In this document: positions 36,216 through 45,985 of the stretch, piece after piece
Layout: every line of letters starts with the position of its first letter
How positions within the stretch are numbered: the stretch's first letter is position 1
Assembly (NCBI GenBank): GCA_964036315.1
Contig: OZ038487.1
Coordinates: forward strand, 49,765,719-49,829,718
Origin: Acanthosepion esculentum
Lineage: Eukaryota; Mollusca; Cephalopoda; Sepiida; Sepiidae
Direction of reading: 5' to 3'
Length of the DNA: 64,000 bases
Notes under the pieces: generated by a model
The model's database searches: none
What the model was told of the DNA's origin: nothing
The model's input: the letters and a program-made list of their open reading frames with translations, nothing else
Program-made: the position numbers and the translations under genes

Positions 36216-36462
36216 AACCAGCATTATTCTAATTTTGTGGGTCTACCATTTTTCAATTGCAAAAGGAGGAAAAAGAAGTGAACGACATGTCAGGTACAGC
36301 ATCTTACGGATCAGTCAAACATCTATGCAAGACTAGTTTAAGGGTGAGGATGTTCAACTGCTGAAACTAAGGTTGAATGAATTATGTCTGACAACACGTT
36401 TCAATTCTTCCTCCACTCGCGAAGGATCTGGAAATTCGAAATAACGAGTTTCGGCGCGACTA
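36216..36462. other. Spacer, change to higher CpG content
   Basis: From about 36380 the sequence has several CpG dinucleotides (TCGCGAAGG, TTTCGGCGCGAC), unlike the flanking repeat DNA. No exon is supported. Confidence 0.35.
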
Positions 36463-37408
36463 CCGTTTACCGGGCACGCTTAGGAAGGAATCTTCGCTGT
36501 TTTTTTTTGTTGTTTTTTTTTTTTTTTAAATACCTAACAATTAAATTAAATTTCCGGTGCGTTATTAGATTTTCGCACATTCTAGTTTCGTACTTCGATA
36601 ATCTCGTTGAGTCTGGACGCAGAGTGGAAATCAACGTACCTTTATTTGTACGATAAAGTAATACGTTGTAAGGGACTCGTCGTAACCCTCCTCCAAGAAT
36701 CTATGATACCCGCTGAATCTTTAATACAGCCCCCCAACTCTACTACATCAATTTTGATAAGGCAGTTTCCAATATTCATAAAATACAAATTTTATTGTAA
36801 CCTAATTATGTACAATAATAGATCATCATATGCAACATAAGTTAACAATTCAACTAGAAAAACTGAAAATAAGTACAGTACAATGTATCTAAATACAAGT
36901 TACCCGTCATAGGAATATCCCCTTTTAAATAAATCAACAATATTTGGGGGCAATTCTTAACATCAACTTGAGAATTTTCTTGTTAAAAAGTTGAATTACA
37001 TTCAGCATTATGGATGAAAAAAAAATAGTGAATTTTAAATGCTTTTTGAAACTTATTGTTTGGCATCAAATCGTCCACGAATTTATATATTGTTTAGTTC
37101 TTGAATATGTATTAAATTATTGGAAACACTTCCAATGTTGATTTTCTTGACTAAAATCAATGGTTTACAGGCGTTGAAGTTAAAAAAAGATCATTATGCA
37201 AGTTTTAACGCGCGCGAAATAAGTATTTTGATGAGGATGCAAAAGTATAATAGATAAAGATTTCTTAAACAGAAATTACAAAATTAATAACATGCTCGAA
37301 TAAAAAGCTCTAACCCCGCTATATGAAATTTAAATCTTACTTTTAAAAAGAAAAAAAATGGAGTTATTTAGTAGGCGGCCATAAGCCCTCTGCGTGTCCG
37401 GTAAACGG
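36463..37408. mobile_element. 946-bp unit with short terminal inverted repeats, class unknown
   Basis: CCGTTTACCGGGCACGC at the left end (36463-36479) is matched by the reverse complement of GCGTGTCCGGTAAACGG at the right end (37392-37408), one mismatch in 17. No convincing target duplication is visible and the interior shows no transposase. It may be a non-autonomous DNA transposon or a coincidental inverted motif. Confidence 0.45.
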
Positions 37409-38820
37409 CAGACAAGTCGTTCGTTTTAGAGAATCATAACATCAAACCTCAGGATAAAACAAAATAAAAATATAAACAGATCTTTCACTTAAACGTTGCG
37501 AAGACCGTTAACATCTCATCACAAAAGTAAAGCATTTTTGTTTATCCAGAAAGAGAAAAAAAACTTAAAGAAATCCGAAAAACAATGAGCATTTTCGCCA
37601 CTGAAAGGTTAAATGTCTGCAAAACCCTAATTTAAAATAGATGAATTGGCAATAATCGATTATGTACGCACTACGCGGCCGGCTCTTATCTAAAGAAAGA
37701 GGACTGCTTTGGCACCTACAAAGTACATCACAAATATACACGCGCTTAAGAACAGCACTCGAAAACGCTTCCATAACATTTGAAAAGATTATAAAAAGAG
37801 ACAGCGATAACAAATAAATAGAATCACTGGGTTTAAATAAACAACTAACCAGTGGCGCTTGTTTCTTAAACCTTTGCATCAACAAATTTCCACTGTCCCA
37901 CACGTGTGTACTCGACATTCATTAGACACACAGGACTTCGTTTGCTGTCGAGTTGTCATTTTAAAACTATGCCAGTTGAAGAGTTTAAAACTCACAAAAA
38001 CAGCCAACCAGTTTAACGCTTTCTCCTTGAGCACGGAGGAAGTGCACGCAAAATGTAAGAATAACAAGAGAAAGACAGGATTAGGATTACTTTCGAATTT
38101 GGTTCAAGACAAAATGCTCAATTTACAAAAACAAAAAAGTCGCGAAGTAGTTAAGTTAGGAAAGATTAAAGCCTCTTCTTGAAGTCCTTAAAAATACAAT
38201 TTTCCAAAGACTTATTTTTAACATCCTTCGAAAGCGCATGGATAGCGGAAAGAAATTAAGTTAAAAATTATAAAATAAAAAAGACAATGAAAAACCAATC
38301 ATTTCACTCTCTACAACCAAACTTTAAATAAAAATGAATGAGTCATAAAGATTCAAACTCGAGTTTCATATATCACATCAAGCATAATTTCAATTAAGAT
38401 CAACAATTTTCAACGGTTAATAAACTTACATCATGTCTGCTCTCATCATAAAGAAATCTATACTGCCTTTTGAAATATTTTTTTATTCTGTTTTACACTT
38501 TAATGCGCATGCGTGTGCTTTTATTTTTATATTTGCATACCAACTTGGTACCAGATGAGTTTCCAAGCTTGGTTTAGTTTTGGTACAAAATTGCCACAAA
38601 TGTCGTGTACTTGGCGAGGACCGAACTCATGAGCTGGAATCCTTCGAAGTTTCTGTTTCGCGCACATACGCTCAAATTTTTAACATTGCCGTTTTGCGTT
38701 TTTACAGGTTTCAAAGTCAGCATTTGCAAGTCAGGTAAAGTATATTGAATGTGATCTTTAGATATAATCTACAATAAAAAAGACCCTGAAAACAACAATC
38801 AATCACACTTAATATTTTTT
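37409..38820. other. Repeat-poor block with an unsupported 107-codon frame
   Basis: CpGs are more frequent here than elsewhere. The plus frame 37859-38182 is Lys-rich at its C-terminus (NNKRKTG, LQKQKSREVVKLGKIK) but matches nothing I recognise and overlaps an equally long minus frame, so it is not called as a gene. A tRNA box-B-like antisense site (GACCGAACTCATGAG, 38619-38633) hints at a degenerate SINE. Confidence 0.35.
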
Positions 38821-38824
38821 TTAA

Positions 38825-39030
38825 TCGAATTCACTCCATGTAAGGTAATAAAGCGACTAAGACACAAGGGATTTCTGGATGTGGAAGAATTAGAAAACAG
38901 AAAATATCAGGAAGGGGCGAGAACAATAGAAAGAGTAATCGAGAAGACAGGAGATAACATTTGTTTTTACATTTTAAGTTAGCTGGAAAGCATGGAGCCA
39001 GAAGTGAATTCCGCAAGCGAGAAGTACGAG
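38825..39030 (-). mobile_element. LINE family A 3' end, minus strand
   Basis: Minus-strand codons begin SRTSRLRNSLLAPCFPAN, corresponding to the LINE A ending R(T/S)..LWNSLP.SCFPA. Below that is the 3' untranslated region, ending in TGTCTTAGTCGCTTTATTACC as at 61.54 and 11.23 kb. Frame lost after CFPAN. Confidence 0.65.
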
Positions 39031-39174
39031 AAAATAAACTGCTAGCATAGAACTTACAGTTACGTCAAGCCAATCCAACCGTAAACTGATAGGATCTTGT
39101 TGCTAATCTAGTACTGCGCTGAAATTCATAAAGTTTATGTGCCATAGCAAAGAGCATTATTTATTCCTGGTAAT

Positions 39175-39225
39175 TTACAGGAAATGTGGCACAAGGCCAA
39201 AAAGGGGGTATGGGCAAGGCTGGTC
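39175..39225 (-). mobile_element. SINE body fragment
   Basis: AATGTGGCACAAGGCCAAAAA is the core module of the SINEs at 19.64 and 44.1 kb. Head and tail are missing. Confidence 0.5.
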
Positions 39226-39465
39226 TTCAATCTGTTTTAACTTGAACTTAGCTAGCCACAATCACTGACCCAAATAAACTATAATATTCCTTGCACCAAA
39301 ACAACCCATTCTTACGACATTTAACATTAACATCTCTATGAAGCCCTAACTAGTTCGCATATGTACAATTCGTTCGTGGTAGGAGGAAAATAAAATAACA
39401 ATTTTTAAAATGATACCCCGACGTCTATTTACTTTTATATTCAAGAAACTTAAACAAAATAGTTT

Positions 39466-40035
39466 TACAGTATTTACATTAGTCGGACTATTGTCCTCAT
39501 CTTTGTCGCCATATTTGTCACAACGTTTCGGCCGTTGTACGCTCCGGCCTTCTTCAGGTGGTTGGAATTTCGAACCGAACCCTTTATTTCGATCACTGGG
39601 GTAGACTGTTCTAGTTCCACGAGCCATGTTTGATGAATATCAGTTATCTCCTGGTAATTTTCACTCTGAAAGTTCTCCACTGCCTGAACCGGGTATTGAA
39701 CTCACACTCTTTGGGTCTGTCACTGGATCTAGGCACATGGCACAGTGGATAAAGGCGTTGGTTAGATCCAGTGACAGACCCAAAGAGTGTGAGTTCAATA
39801 CCCGGTTCAGGCAATGGAGAACTTTCAGATGGAAAATTACCAGGAGATAACTGATAACTGACATCCATCAAACATGGCTCGTGGAACTAGAACAGTCTAA
39901 CCCAGTGATCGAAATAAAGGGTTCGGTTCGAAATTCCAACCACCTGAAGAAGGCCGGAGCGTACAACGGCCGAAACGTTGTGACAAATATGGCGACAAAG
40001 ATGAGGACAATAGTCCGACTAATGTAAATACTGTA
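39466..40035. mobile_element. Head-to-head SINE palindrome, near-identical arms
   Basis: Left arm 39466-39730 and right arm 39764-40035 are almost perfect reverse complements around a 33-base spacer. The spacer holds a pol III box A (TGGCACAGTGGATAAAGG), and the right arm holds box B (GAGTTCAATACCCGG, 39791-39805). The right half is thus a complete tRNA-derived SINE of about 305 bases, while the left arm is an inverted copy lacking the first part of the head. The tail contains CTGAAGA, hairpin GGCCG/CGGCC, GAAAC and GATGAGGACAATAGTCC. Frames seen across it are symmetric shadows. High arm identity implies a recent origin or gene conversion. Confidence 0.9.
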
Positions 40036-40329
40036 CATAATACCTCATCTCAGAAATATAGACAGACTCCGAAAATAGTTTTAGTAATAAAAAAAAACCT
40101 ACAGCCCTTAAGTGTGGCATAAAAAAACAGTTAACTGGACAAAATTAATGCAGGACTAGGAAAGTAAGAACAATCATTCGGCCAAACACTCACTCATCCA
40201 GGCACAAAAACAAATACGAAAAAACACCCTCGAAAAATCAAAACGCGTCCCGCATCCACCAGAGAACTGACAACCCTGGTCACTCAACGAAGAAGGGGAA
40301 TAAAGTAAATGGGGGGATATGAGAGGAGC
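40036..40329. other. Spacer, no gene seen
   Basis: No supported feature. Confidence 0.45.
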
Positions 40330-40885
40330 CAATGATGAACATACATCCTCTAGCTAAGTTAACTGGACAGCAGAAACTAAGGATGAGACAAAGAGCTCAT
40401 CCGAATAATTGCTATGAAAGTATTTATAGAAAAGGCACATGGAAGACACTTTACGGCGATGGGAAAGTAACTGAAGTTGAGACGCCAGACCAGGATTAAT
40501 AATATTGTTTATTTGTCTTTGAGTTTATCAAGAATTTCTAAATATAAAGCGGAAGCACTGGACCATATGTAGCAGTTATATTCGAGGCATGGACGAATGG
40601 TGGACTTATAGATATTTTAAAGAGATTCAGGGGAGAGAAATTGTCTCACACTATAGAGTGAACCAACTTTCTTAACAATGGATTCAATATAGTCTTTCCA
40701 CTGTCAGCCGAAAATGTTAGCCAGAGAAGGCGCTCTCTTGGAGGTTAGCATCAGCTATACTGATGGAAGCAGAAAGGGGTCAATAAGAGGATTAATAGAG
40801 AGTAGTTTTGTTTTGGAGGCGTTAAAATTAACAAGTCATCGTTTGCGCCAGTTTACAACAGACTGATCTTTTTTTTTTTAGATCA
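40330..40885 (-). pseudogene. LINE family A, C-terminal third of ORF2, minus strand
   Basis: Reading the minus strand down from 40880, successive pieces are VNWRKR, LVNFNASKTKLLSINPLIDP, a frameshift, WKDYIESIVKKVGSLYSVRQ, FLSPESL, IYKSTIRPCLEYNCYIWS, SALYLEILDKL, a further shift, and YKYFH-like and ELFVSS-like parts. This directly continues the thumb region at the 3' end of the 35 kb copy. At least three frameshifts and stops are present. Confidence 0.8.
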
Positions 40886-41880
40886 GCCGCTAATCGATAG
40901 AAATCAAATTTTGGGGAGTAGTACAAAGTACAGTTGGTTTTACTCGGGTGTGTATCTTCGTACAATCATATTTCATTCATTTAAAAAAAAAAAATTATGA
41001 AAATTTTAAATGACGATTGGTTTACGAAATTGAACGAAACGTGAGGTTTGGAAATTTCGACAAAAATGTTAGCGGTAACTTCAACAAAACTAAATACTGT
41101 GAGAATTTCAACAAGCTGACGCGTGTTGTAAAAAATTCTAGTGAATAAAACTCGTCCACGTGTTAAATTCATTTATTTTGAAAGTTTTCAATTTTGTCCG
41201 TCACAAGTGCCAACCTCCAGTTACATTGATGAGTCTTTTGATCTGTTAATGTTTTGATTCTCTCTTTTGGAAAAGGGAGACGCTTAGCAGATATTTGTAT
41301 AGTTGAACTGGCATTTTTCTAAGTGACTGGCGACATGTTGCAAAATCTTGTATTTGTTTTCAGGTGTTTTTTTTTAATAAAAAAAAACAAACTCTAAAGC
41401 AACGCCAGCAGAATTTAAAAACAAAATTCAGAATTGCAGTGTGATGTCCCCTTAAAAGTAAATGGACAAGTCCCCTCCATTTTACTGCAAATTTTGACTG
41501 TAATTACCGTGCTTGTAATAATATTACAAACATAATCGATAACCTATACTAGACATATTTTATATCGTTATTGTTTTTTATTATTTTACATCGCGATTGC
41601 AGTAGTTTTTTGAAGGAAGGAGGTATGTTATAGGATCCTGGATGTGGGAAATCATTATACTATTTGATCTCAATGATTTTTTTAAAAAGAAGGATCATAA
41701 TAGGAAACCATTGAAAGCATCTTATACAGGACCGAGAAAGTCTAGTATCGTTCACCAGAATATTTCCTCGTTGAGATTGTAGGATTACGCTACCTTGCCT
41801 GCTAACGGACTTCACTGACGTGGCAATTAATAGTATAAAAGGAAAGGACTCACTCTCTCTTTTGCTTCAGGGTGTAGAAG
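40886..41880. other. AT-rich spacer, no gene seen
   Basis: A TATAAAAGG motif lies at 41832-41840, but with the downstream Penelope relic in antisense I do not call a promoter. No other feature. Confidence 0.4.
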
Positions 41881-41882
41881 TG

Positions 41883-42355
41883 ACAACAAAACAGTTGCTA
41901 GAGTTGGTAGACAGTCTAAATTGGACCGACTTATGTAAGTTATTCAGTATTCTAGGATAGTGGTTGAATTGTTTGCTGATGTATCTATGGTTGTATAAAT
42001 TTTTAGTATATGGTTTATGAAGCCCATTAGATAGGACAAATGTTACATCCAGGAAATTGATTATTTTAGCATTGGAGGTGGTGGTAATCCTTGGTCTTTG
42101 AAGAACATAATTAGGTCTTTTCTTAGACGGTCAGGTTTTTGTGCGCTTGATTTGCGTAGGAGTATAATCCCGTCGTCCCTATATAGGCTGGTCTTTTTAA
42201 TATAAAAAATAAACCTAAGATGCCAAAGTATGCCAACTATCTTGCAAGCTTCCGCTGAATCAAATACACCAATGGCAATACTAAAGTCAAGAATGATGCG
42301 GTTGGTCTACAGAGAACCCTCATGGAACAGAATGGGTTTCTGGGCCTATTTAATG
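41883..42355 (-). pseudogene. Penelope-like reverse transcriptase fragment
   Basis: The minus strand from about 42300 reads IGVFDSAEACKIVGI, a variable segment, and then LYRDDGIILLR with the catalytic Asp pair. DRLRKDLIMFFKDQGL comes next. After one frameshift (near 42085) come INFLDVTFVLSNGLHKPYTK, RYISKQFNHYPRIL, and SVQFRLSTNSSN, ending at a stop near 41885. The order FD.AE...VG, YRDD, FLDVT, YKPY.KP and RLS.NSS is that of Penelope-like reverse transcriptases. N-terminal and GIY-YIG parts are absent. The element is dead because of the frameshift and truncation. Confidence 0.8.
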
Positions 42356-43325
42356 ATGTTACTTTTATAATATCAGCGTTTCTCTAAATCAGAACTTATA
42401 ATTCTTATTTCCAACCTTATTTTCAATCTTAAATGTTAATCTGGGCTTAAATTCAAATAAAAAATTAAACTACAATTCATTTAAAATTTTAACAATAATA
42501 TTTCACCACAACAATAAAGTATCTCGCGATAACCAGAAATCTTATCAAACCGGTGTTAACCCAAAACAAAAATGTCATCACTTGCTTCGGCATGAAACAT
42601 GGAGTTGTGCAATCAATGTAAGGTATTATGTATATTTCTTTATATATATAACCGACAGACAATACTCTGTCCGATGGCAAAATCTGCTGGTAGCACCAGG
42701 GGTAGCAGTACCGCCTTAGCCACCAAAAACTGTGTTACCTCCCCTGATTGGCGGCTGATGAAGGGAGGGCATCGCACGTGCTTTTACACGTTGTATGTAA
42801 AAAAAATATTTAAAAAATATATTTTAAATATCTAGTCGCTGTCTGTTTTAGTTATTAATACAATAGCTTAAAGGAAAAATGTTCTCAATGACAACACAAC
42901 GACACATAGAGTAAGGATAACACAGGGAACAATTTGGGAACTCGGTTGGTCTGTTCTATCCTACCCGCCAGATTAACCTAACATTACACTAATTGATTTT
43001 CGATCGGTACAAAGTGTTTTGATGGAGAAAAATGTTTGTCATGAAAACAAAACTTAAGAGTTCGTCCAAAACTTTTTCAAGTGAAAACATGCGTAAAATT
43101 TTCTCAAAAGATATCCAAGGGCTGCTTGATAAGTGGCAACAGCTCACTGCAAATTATGTTGAATATATAAATGAATAAAATGTAATTGTACTTTATTTTT
43201 TAAAGAATAAAGTTGATAAACAAAAGTGGAAATTATTTATGATTCTACTTAATATATACGGCGATGCGCAGAATTATAGTACAATTATATTCATTTAAAA
43301 TAATACTTCAAATATTGACGCAGAC
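42356..43325. other. Spacer with a retroelement-tail-like patch
   Basis: The GC-richer part 42670-42790 (GGTAGCACCAGGGGTAGCAG, CGGCTGATGAAGGGAGGG) resembles a transposon tail, but I cannot classify it. The 78-codon frame across it has no known motif. Confidence 0.35.
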
Positions 43326-43326
43326 A

Positions 43327-43329
<3 letters not shown>

Positions 43330-43381
<52 letters not shown>
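43330..43381. repeat. (AT)n microsatellite
   Basis: Pure AT run. Confidence 0.95.
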
Positions 43382-43385
<4 letters not shown>

Positions 43386-43435
43386 GCTTATATACATCAC
43401 GTTTATAATACGTTAAAAGATGTCCTTTCTCTGCT

Positions 43436-43533
43436 GTGCGCCGATAGCTTAGGGGTAGAGTCTCTGACTGATACCGGCTTGAAGAAATCGCATGTCTAGC
43501 TACACTGATGAGTTGTGATACAGCGAATCCGTC

Positions 43534-43540
<7 letters not shown>
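43436..43540 (+). mobile_element. tRNA-derived SINE with decayed hammerhead core
   Basis: Box A is TAGCTTAGGGGTAGAG (43445-43460). The segment with box B is deleted relative to the 54.2 kb copy. The ribozyme part keeps a perfect CUGAUGA (43505-43511) and a fully paired five-base-pair helix II (GUUGU/ACAGC, loop GAU). GAAA has become GAAU (43525-43528), and helix III with the cleavage triplet is partly deleted. It runs into a (TA)n tail. Inactive by inspection. Confidence 0.7.
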
Positions 43541-43592
<52 letters not shown>

Positions 43593-43650
43593 GTGTGTGT
43601 GTCTGTGTGCGTATATATATATTGTCTTTTATCTATATCTATATATATAG

Positions 43651-43698
<48 letters not shown>

Positions 43699-43700
43699 TG
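43539..43700. repeat. Compound (TA)n/(TG)n/(TC)n microsatellite
   Basis: TA run, TGTGTG, TATA, a duplicated TTGTCTTTTAT(C/A)TATAT unit, (TC)n and (TA)n. Confidence 0.9.
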
Positions 43701-43904
43701 TCTTTTATATATATTCAAACATCTAAATACAAAGTCAATCGCTATCTTCTCTCTTCTTGAACCCTGTTTCTTTTTTTTGTCATCTTCTCAATCCTCCCCC
43801 CATTCTCAGTCTTCTCTTTTACGTTCACTCTCTGTAACCTCCTGCGTTCTTGTGACATTATCGCTTTGCTTGGTGTGAAACGATAAAAATACATCTAAGT
43901 GGAC

Positions 43905-44034
43905 ACTGACGTTAACACCGAGCGGCGAAGGTCTGTTTCATGCTTGAAAGCAATTTTCAGGTCATTTTTAAGATCGCCTGAAGATTGCGTTGAAGCATGA
44001 AACACACTCTTGCCGCTTCGTGTTGACTTTTATA
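43905..44034. mobile_element. Inverted pair of retroelement tails
   Basis: Left arm 43910-43962 and right arm 43972-44030 are imperfect reverse complements with a loop of about 10 bases. The right arm reads CCTGAAGATTGCG, AAGCATGAAACAC, then CTTGCCGCTTCGTGTTGAC. On that strand CUGAAGA, a UGC/GCA hairpin, GAAA, CAC...GUG and U-U follow one another as in a hammerhead core with a GUU triplet and a long helix III loop. Related single copy at 4.26-4.33 kb. Confidence 0.65.
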
Positions 44035-44099
44035 TTTACATACGCTATATAAAACAGTATCTTTACCCATAAGTATAGCATACGTTAAAACTATATTTT

Positions 44100-44258
44100 T
44101 ATAGTCGATTTCGAGGTATTGATTTTCTAAGCGTTGCTTAGATGTGGCACAAGGCCAAAGTATAGGGCACCCAATGAGGATCGAACTCACTATTCAGTCG
44201 TATTTGTTTTAGCGAGACAAGCTTGCTAATCATTACACCACGCCGAGGTGCCCTAGTC
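44100..44258 (-). mobile_element. tRNA-derived SINE (GGCCTTGTGCCAC family), minus strand
   Basis: The reverse strand gives GGCACCTCGGCGTGGTGTAA (acceptor and start of box A), TGATTAGCAAGCTTG, GAGTTCGATCCTCATTGGG (box B) and GTGCC, which pairs with the start as an acceptor stem. A body with TTTGGCCTTGTGCCACATC and a short tail follow. Clearer than the copy at 19.64 kb. Confidence 0.8.
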
Positions 44259-44780
44259 GATTTCGATGTATGAGGATCCGACAATCTCATTCACTTTTTA
44301 TGTTTGTTTTTGTATGTGACATTTCAGTCCTGCTAGTGACCTGCATACAAGCCCACATATAGAACTGAGATGATGAAAGTTGTCAGAAAACCTAACCAGA
44401 GGATCTGATTATAGTGGTGAATGCATGTGCAGGGCCATCCACACTTTTTAGGACTACTGATAAAACAGAATTGGTGCAAAGGCCTCAGGTTTTATTTGTC
44501 TCGGAGTTGAACCTCTCCGGAACAACCGCCAACAACACAGTACAGCGCCTTTCAACGGACAATACTGAAGGCAACAAGGTTTTGATGCTGTGAGTTTTCC
44601 TTCTCAAACATTGAGAGAAGATGGCTTGGGAGCACCCGTGATTTTCTTGCGCAGGTCTGCTCAGACCCCACACTCACAAATATATCCATATACATACATA
44701 CCCACACATACAAACTTACACATAGACAAATATATAATACGCATACACAAATATAATTACATTATTTGGGTTTTCACTAT
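44259..44780. other. Spacer, no supported gene
   Basis: Mixed repeat-like DNA with scattered CA-rich sequence near 44690-44760. No family recognised. Confidence 0.4.
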
Positions 44781-44784
44781 TTGC

Positions 44785-44935
44785 CCATAGCTGGAACCCT
44801 AAAAGGTGCAACCACTCCGGATTAGGATGGACTTGGGAACAACAGGATTTAAGAAGTGTTACACGCTCCTCAAAACCTCCAGTCTCCTGATCAGAGGCCT
44901 TGCTGCCAGGTGTAGTTTATCGTCATGAGCAGAAC
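44785..44935. repeat. Dispersed repeat (CATAGCTGGAACCC family), copy 2
   Basis: CATAGCTGGAACCCTAAAAGG, CTTGGGAACAACAGG, GCTCCTCAAAACCTCC, TGATCAGAGGCCTTGCTG and GTAGTTTATCGTCATGAG match 20276-20470 in order and orientation. Confidence 0.65.
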
Positions 44936-44937
44936 AA

Positions 44938-44938
<1 letters not shown>

Positions 44939-44982
<44 letters not shown>
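44939..44982. repeat. (TA)n(TG)n microsatellite
   Basis: Pure blocks; this is the 3' tail of the minus-strand SINE beside it. Confidence 0.95.
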
Positions 44983-44983
<1 letters not shown>

Positions 44984-45115
44984 ATGTGATTTGTAGACAG
45001 TACTGTTTCGCACAGTACAGCTCCTCAGTGCTACTAGACATCCGAATGCCTCAAGCCAGGATCGAAACCCAACCGATTTGGTGTCAGTCAGAGCCTCTAT
45101 ATGAAAGTATATGAT
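44983..45115 (-). mobile_element. tRNA-derived SINE with partly decayed hammerhead
   Basis: On the minus strand, box B is GGGTTTCGATCCTGG (45075-45058) and the head is truncated. CUGAGGA (45028-45022) and GAAA (45009-45006) are intact. Helix III CA/UG with loop GUAC and the triplet GUC, ending at 44996, are intact. Helix II keeps only two good pairs, and helix I has mismatches relative to the 54.2 kb copy. Same family as 43.44 and 54.2 kb, followed by a (TG)n/(TA)n tail. Confidence 0.75.
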
Positions 45116-45304
45116 CTTAAACAGTGAATAATCGTGGTCTATTTTGAGTAAATTTCTATTTAATACAGTAATGTTATGAACATCACAGAAACAAAATCGG
45201 CAAGAATAAAATTATCCGTGTTTTATCTAATAATCAATAGCATAGTCTTTTTAATCAATAACTTAAAAGTAAATGTTTTCTAAAATTAGTAACTAATCTT
45301 CTAC

Positions 45305-45800
45305 AAATTTCTTTCAGTCTTTTTGTTATAGTTTTTGAAAGCAAACCGCTTTCCTTTAACTCTACTAAATTTGAAGATTGATTTGAATGAATACTATCTT
45401 TAAGTTCTTGTCATAGTTTTTCTGTTCGCTTCAGGTTTGAACTCATTGGAGGACAAGTTAAGACACCGATCTTGTCTTTGTGTCAATTTTCACTAGTGCA
45501 CTTATGTTTAGGTTCATTACCACGCTGGGAAATGAAACATCTTCCAAAAAGGTACCTGACAGAATCTTTCAGAGTTTCCTTTCATAGCATCTTTTTTCCT
45601 TGTTTTAACTATACTAAATTTAAAGAATGTCTTGAATGAATTATAACTAAGTTCTCGCCATAAATCTTTACTTCCGGGTTCACTGCAAGACAAGTTAAGA
45701 CGTTGATCTTGCTTTTCATCATTTTTTTTTTTTTTTTTCACCAATCTACTGGTGTTGATTAAGATCATTATCATGTTGGAAAGTGAAACAAACGTCCCGT
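45305..45800. repeat. Diverged tandem duplication, period about 254 bases
   Basis: TCTTTCAGTC, ACTCTACTAAATTTGAAGA, TTGAATGAATACTAT, TTAAGTTCTTGTCATA, GACAAGTTAAGACACCGATC and GGGAAATGAAAC in copy 1 (45309-45540) return as a diverged series in copy 2 (45563-45795). No coding sense; class unknown. Confidence 0.65.
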
Positions 45801-45926
45801 TTCATGTCTACTAAACTTGGGTTCTTGTAAAAATTTACAACTCACAGATACTGTTCGAGGAACTACTTTATCATTACATACATGGATTTTTTATTTTTAA
45901 TTCGATATATTTTTTCTACTCCAAAG

Positions 45927-45985
45927 TTCAAACGTTATTCACAGTGGATACTCGTGTAGGGATACAAAAGGCGTTTATCTTCCTT
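45927..45985 (+). repeat. Solo end of dispersed inverted-repeat family
   Basis: CAAACGTTATTCACAGTGG and GGCGTTTATCTT match the left terminus of the element at 46244. Confidence 0.5.

Noticed and set aside
37565..38182. Overlapping frames of 117 (minus) and 107 (plus) codons as a possible gene
   Set aside because: No recognisable domain, both strands open, no splice or promoter evidence. The plus frame is slightly more interesting for its Lys-rich end but cannot be supported.
39346..39871. Six small frames with similar peptides on both strands
   Set aside because: They mirror each other because the region is a SINE palindrome; none is a gene.
39940..39985. Full hammerhead in the SINE palindrome tail
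   Set aside because: CUGAAGA, hairpin and GAAA are present, but there is an extra A before helix II and no NUH triplet after a plausible helix III. Kept only as a hammerhead-like motif.
41832..41840. TATAAAAGG as a core promoter
   Set aside because: It lies just beyond a decayed retroelement in antisense, with no supported transcript or exon.
41860..41950. Exon-like arrangement: polypyrimidine tract with TTGCTTCAG, an open 21-codon segment, then GTAAGTTATT
   Set aside because: The minus strand of the same segment encodes the RLSTNSSN block that ends a Penelope reverse transcriptase relic, so the splice-like signals are coincidental.
44100..44258. A functional tRNA gene, since an acceptor-like stem and both promoter boxes are present
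   Set aside because: The anticodon region is expanded and does not fold correctly, and a SINE body and tail follow. A second copy at 19.64 kb has the same body.
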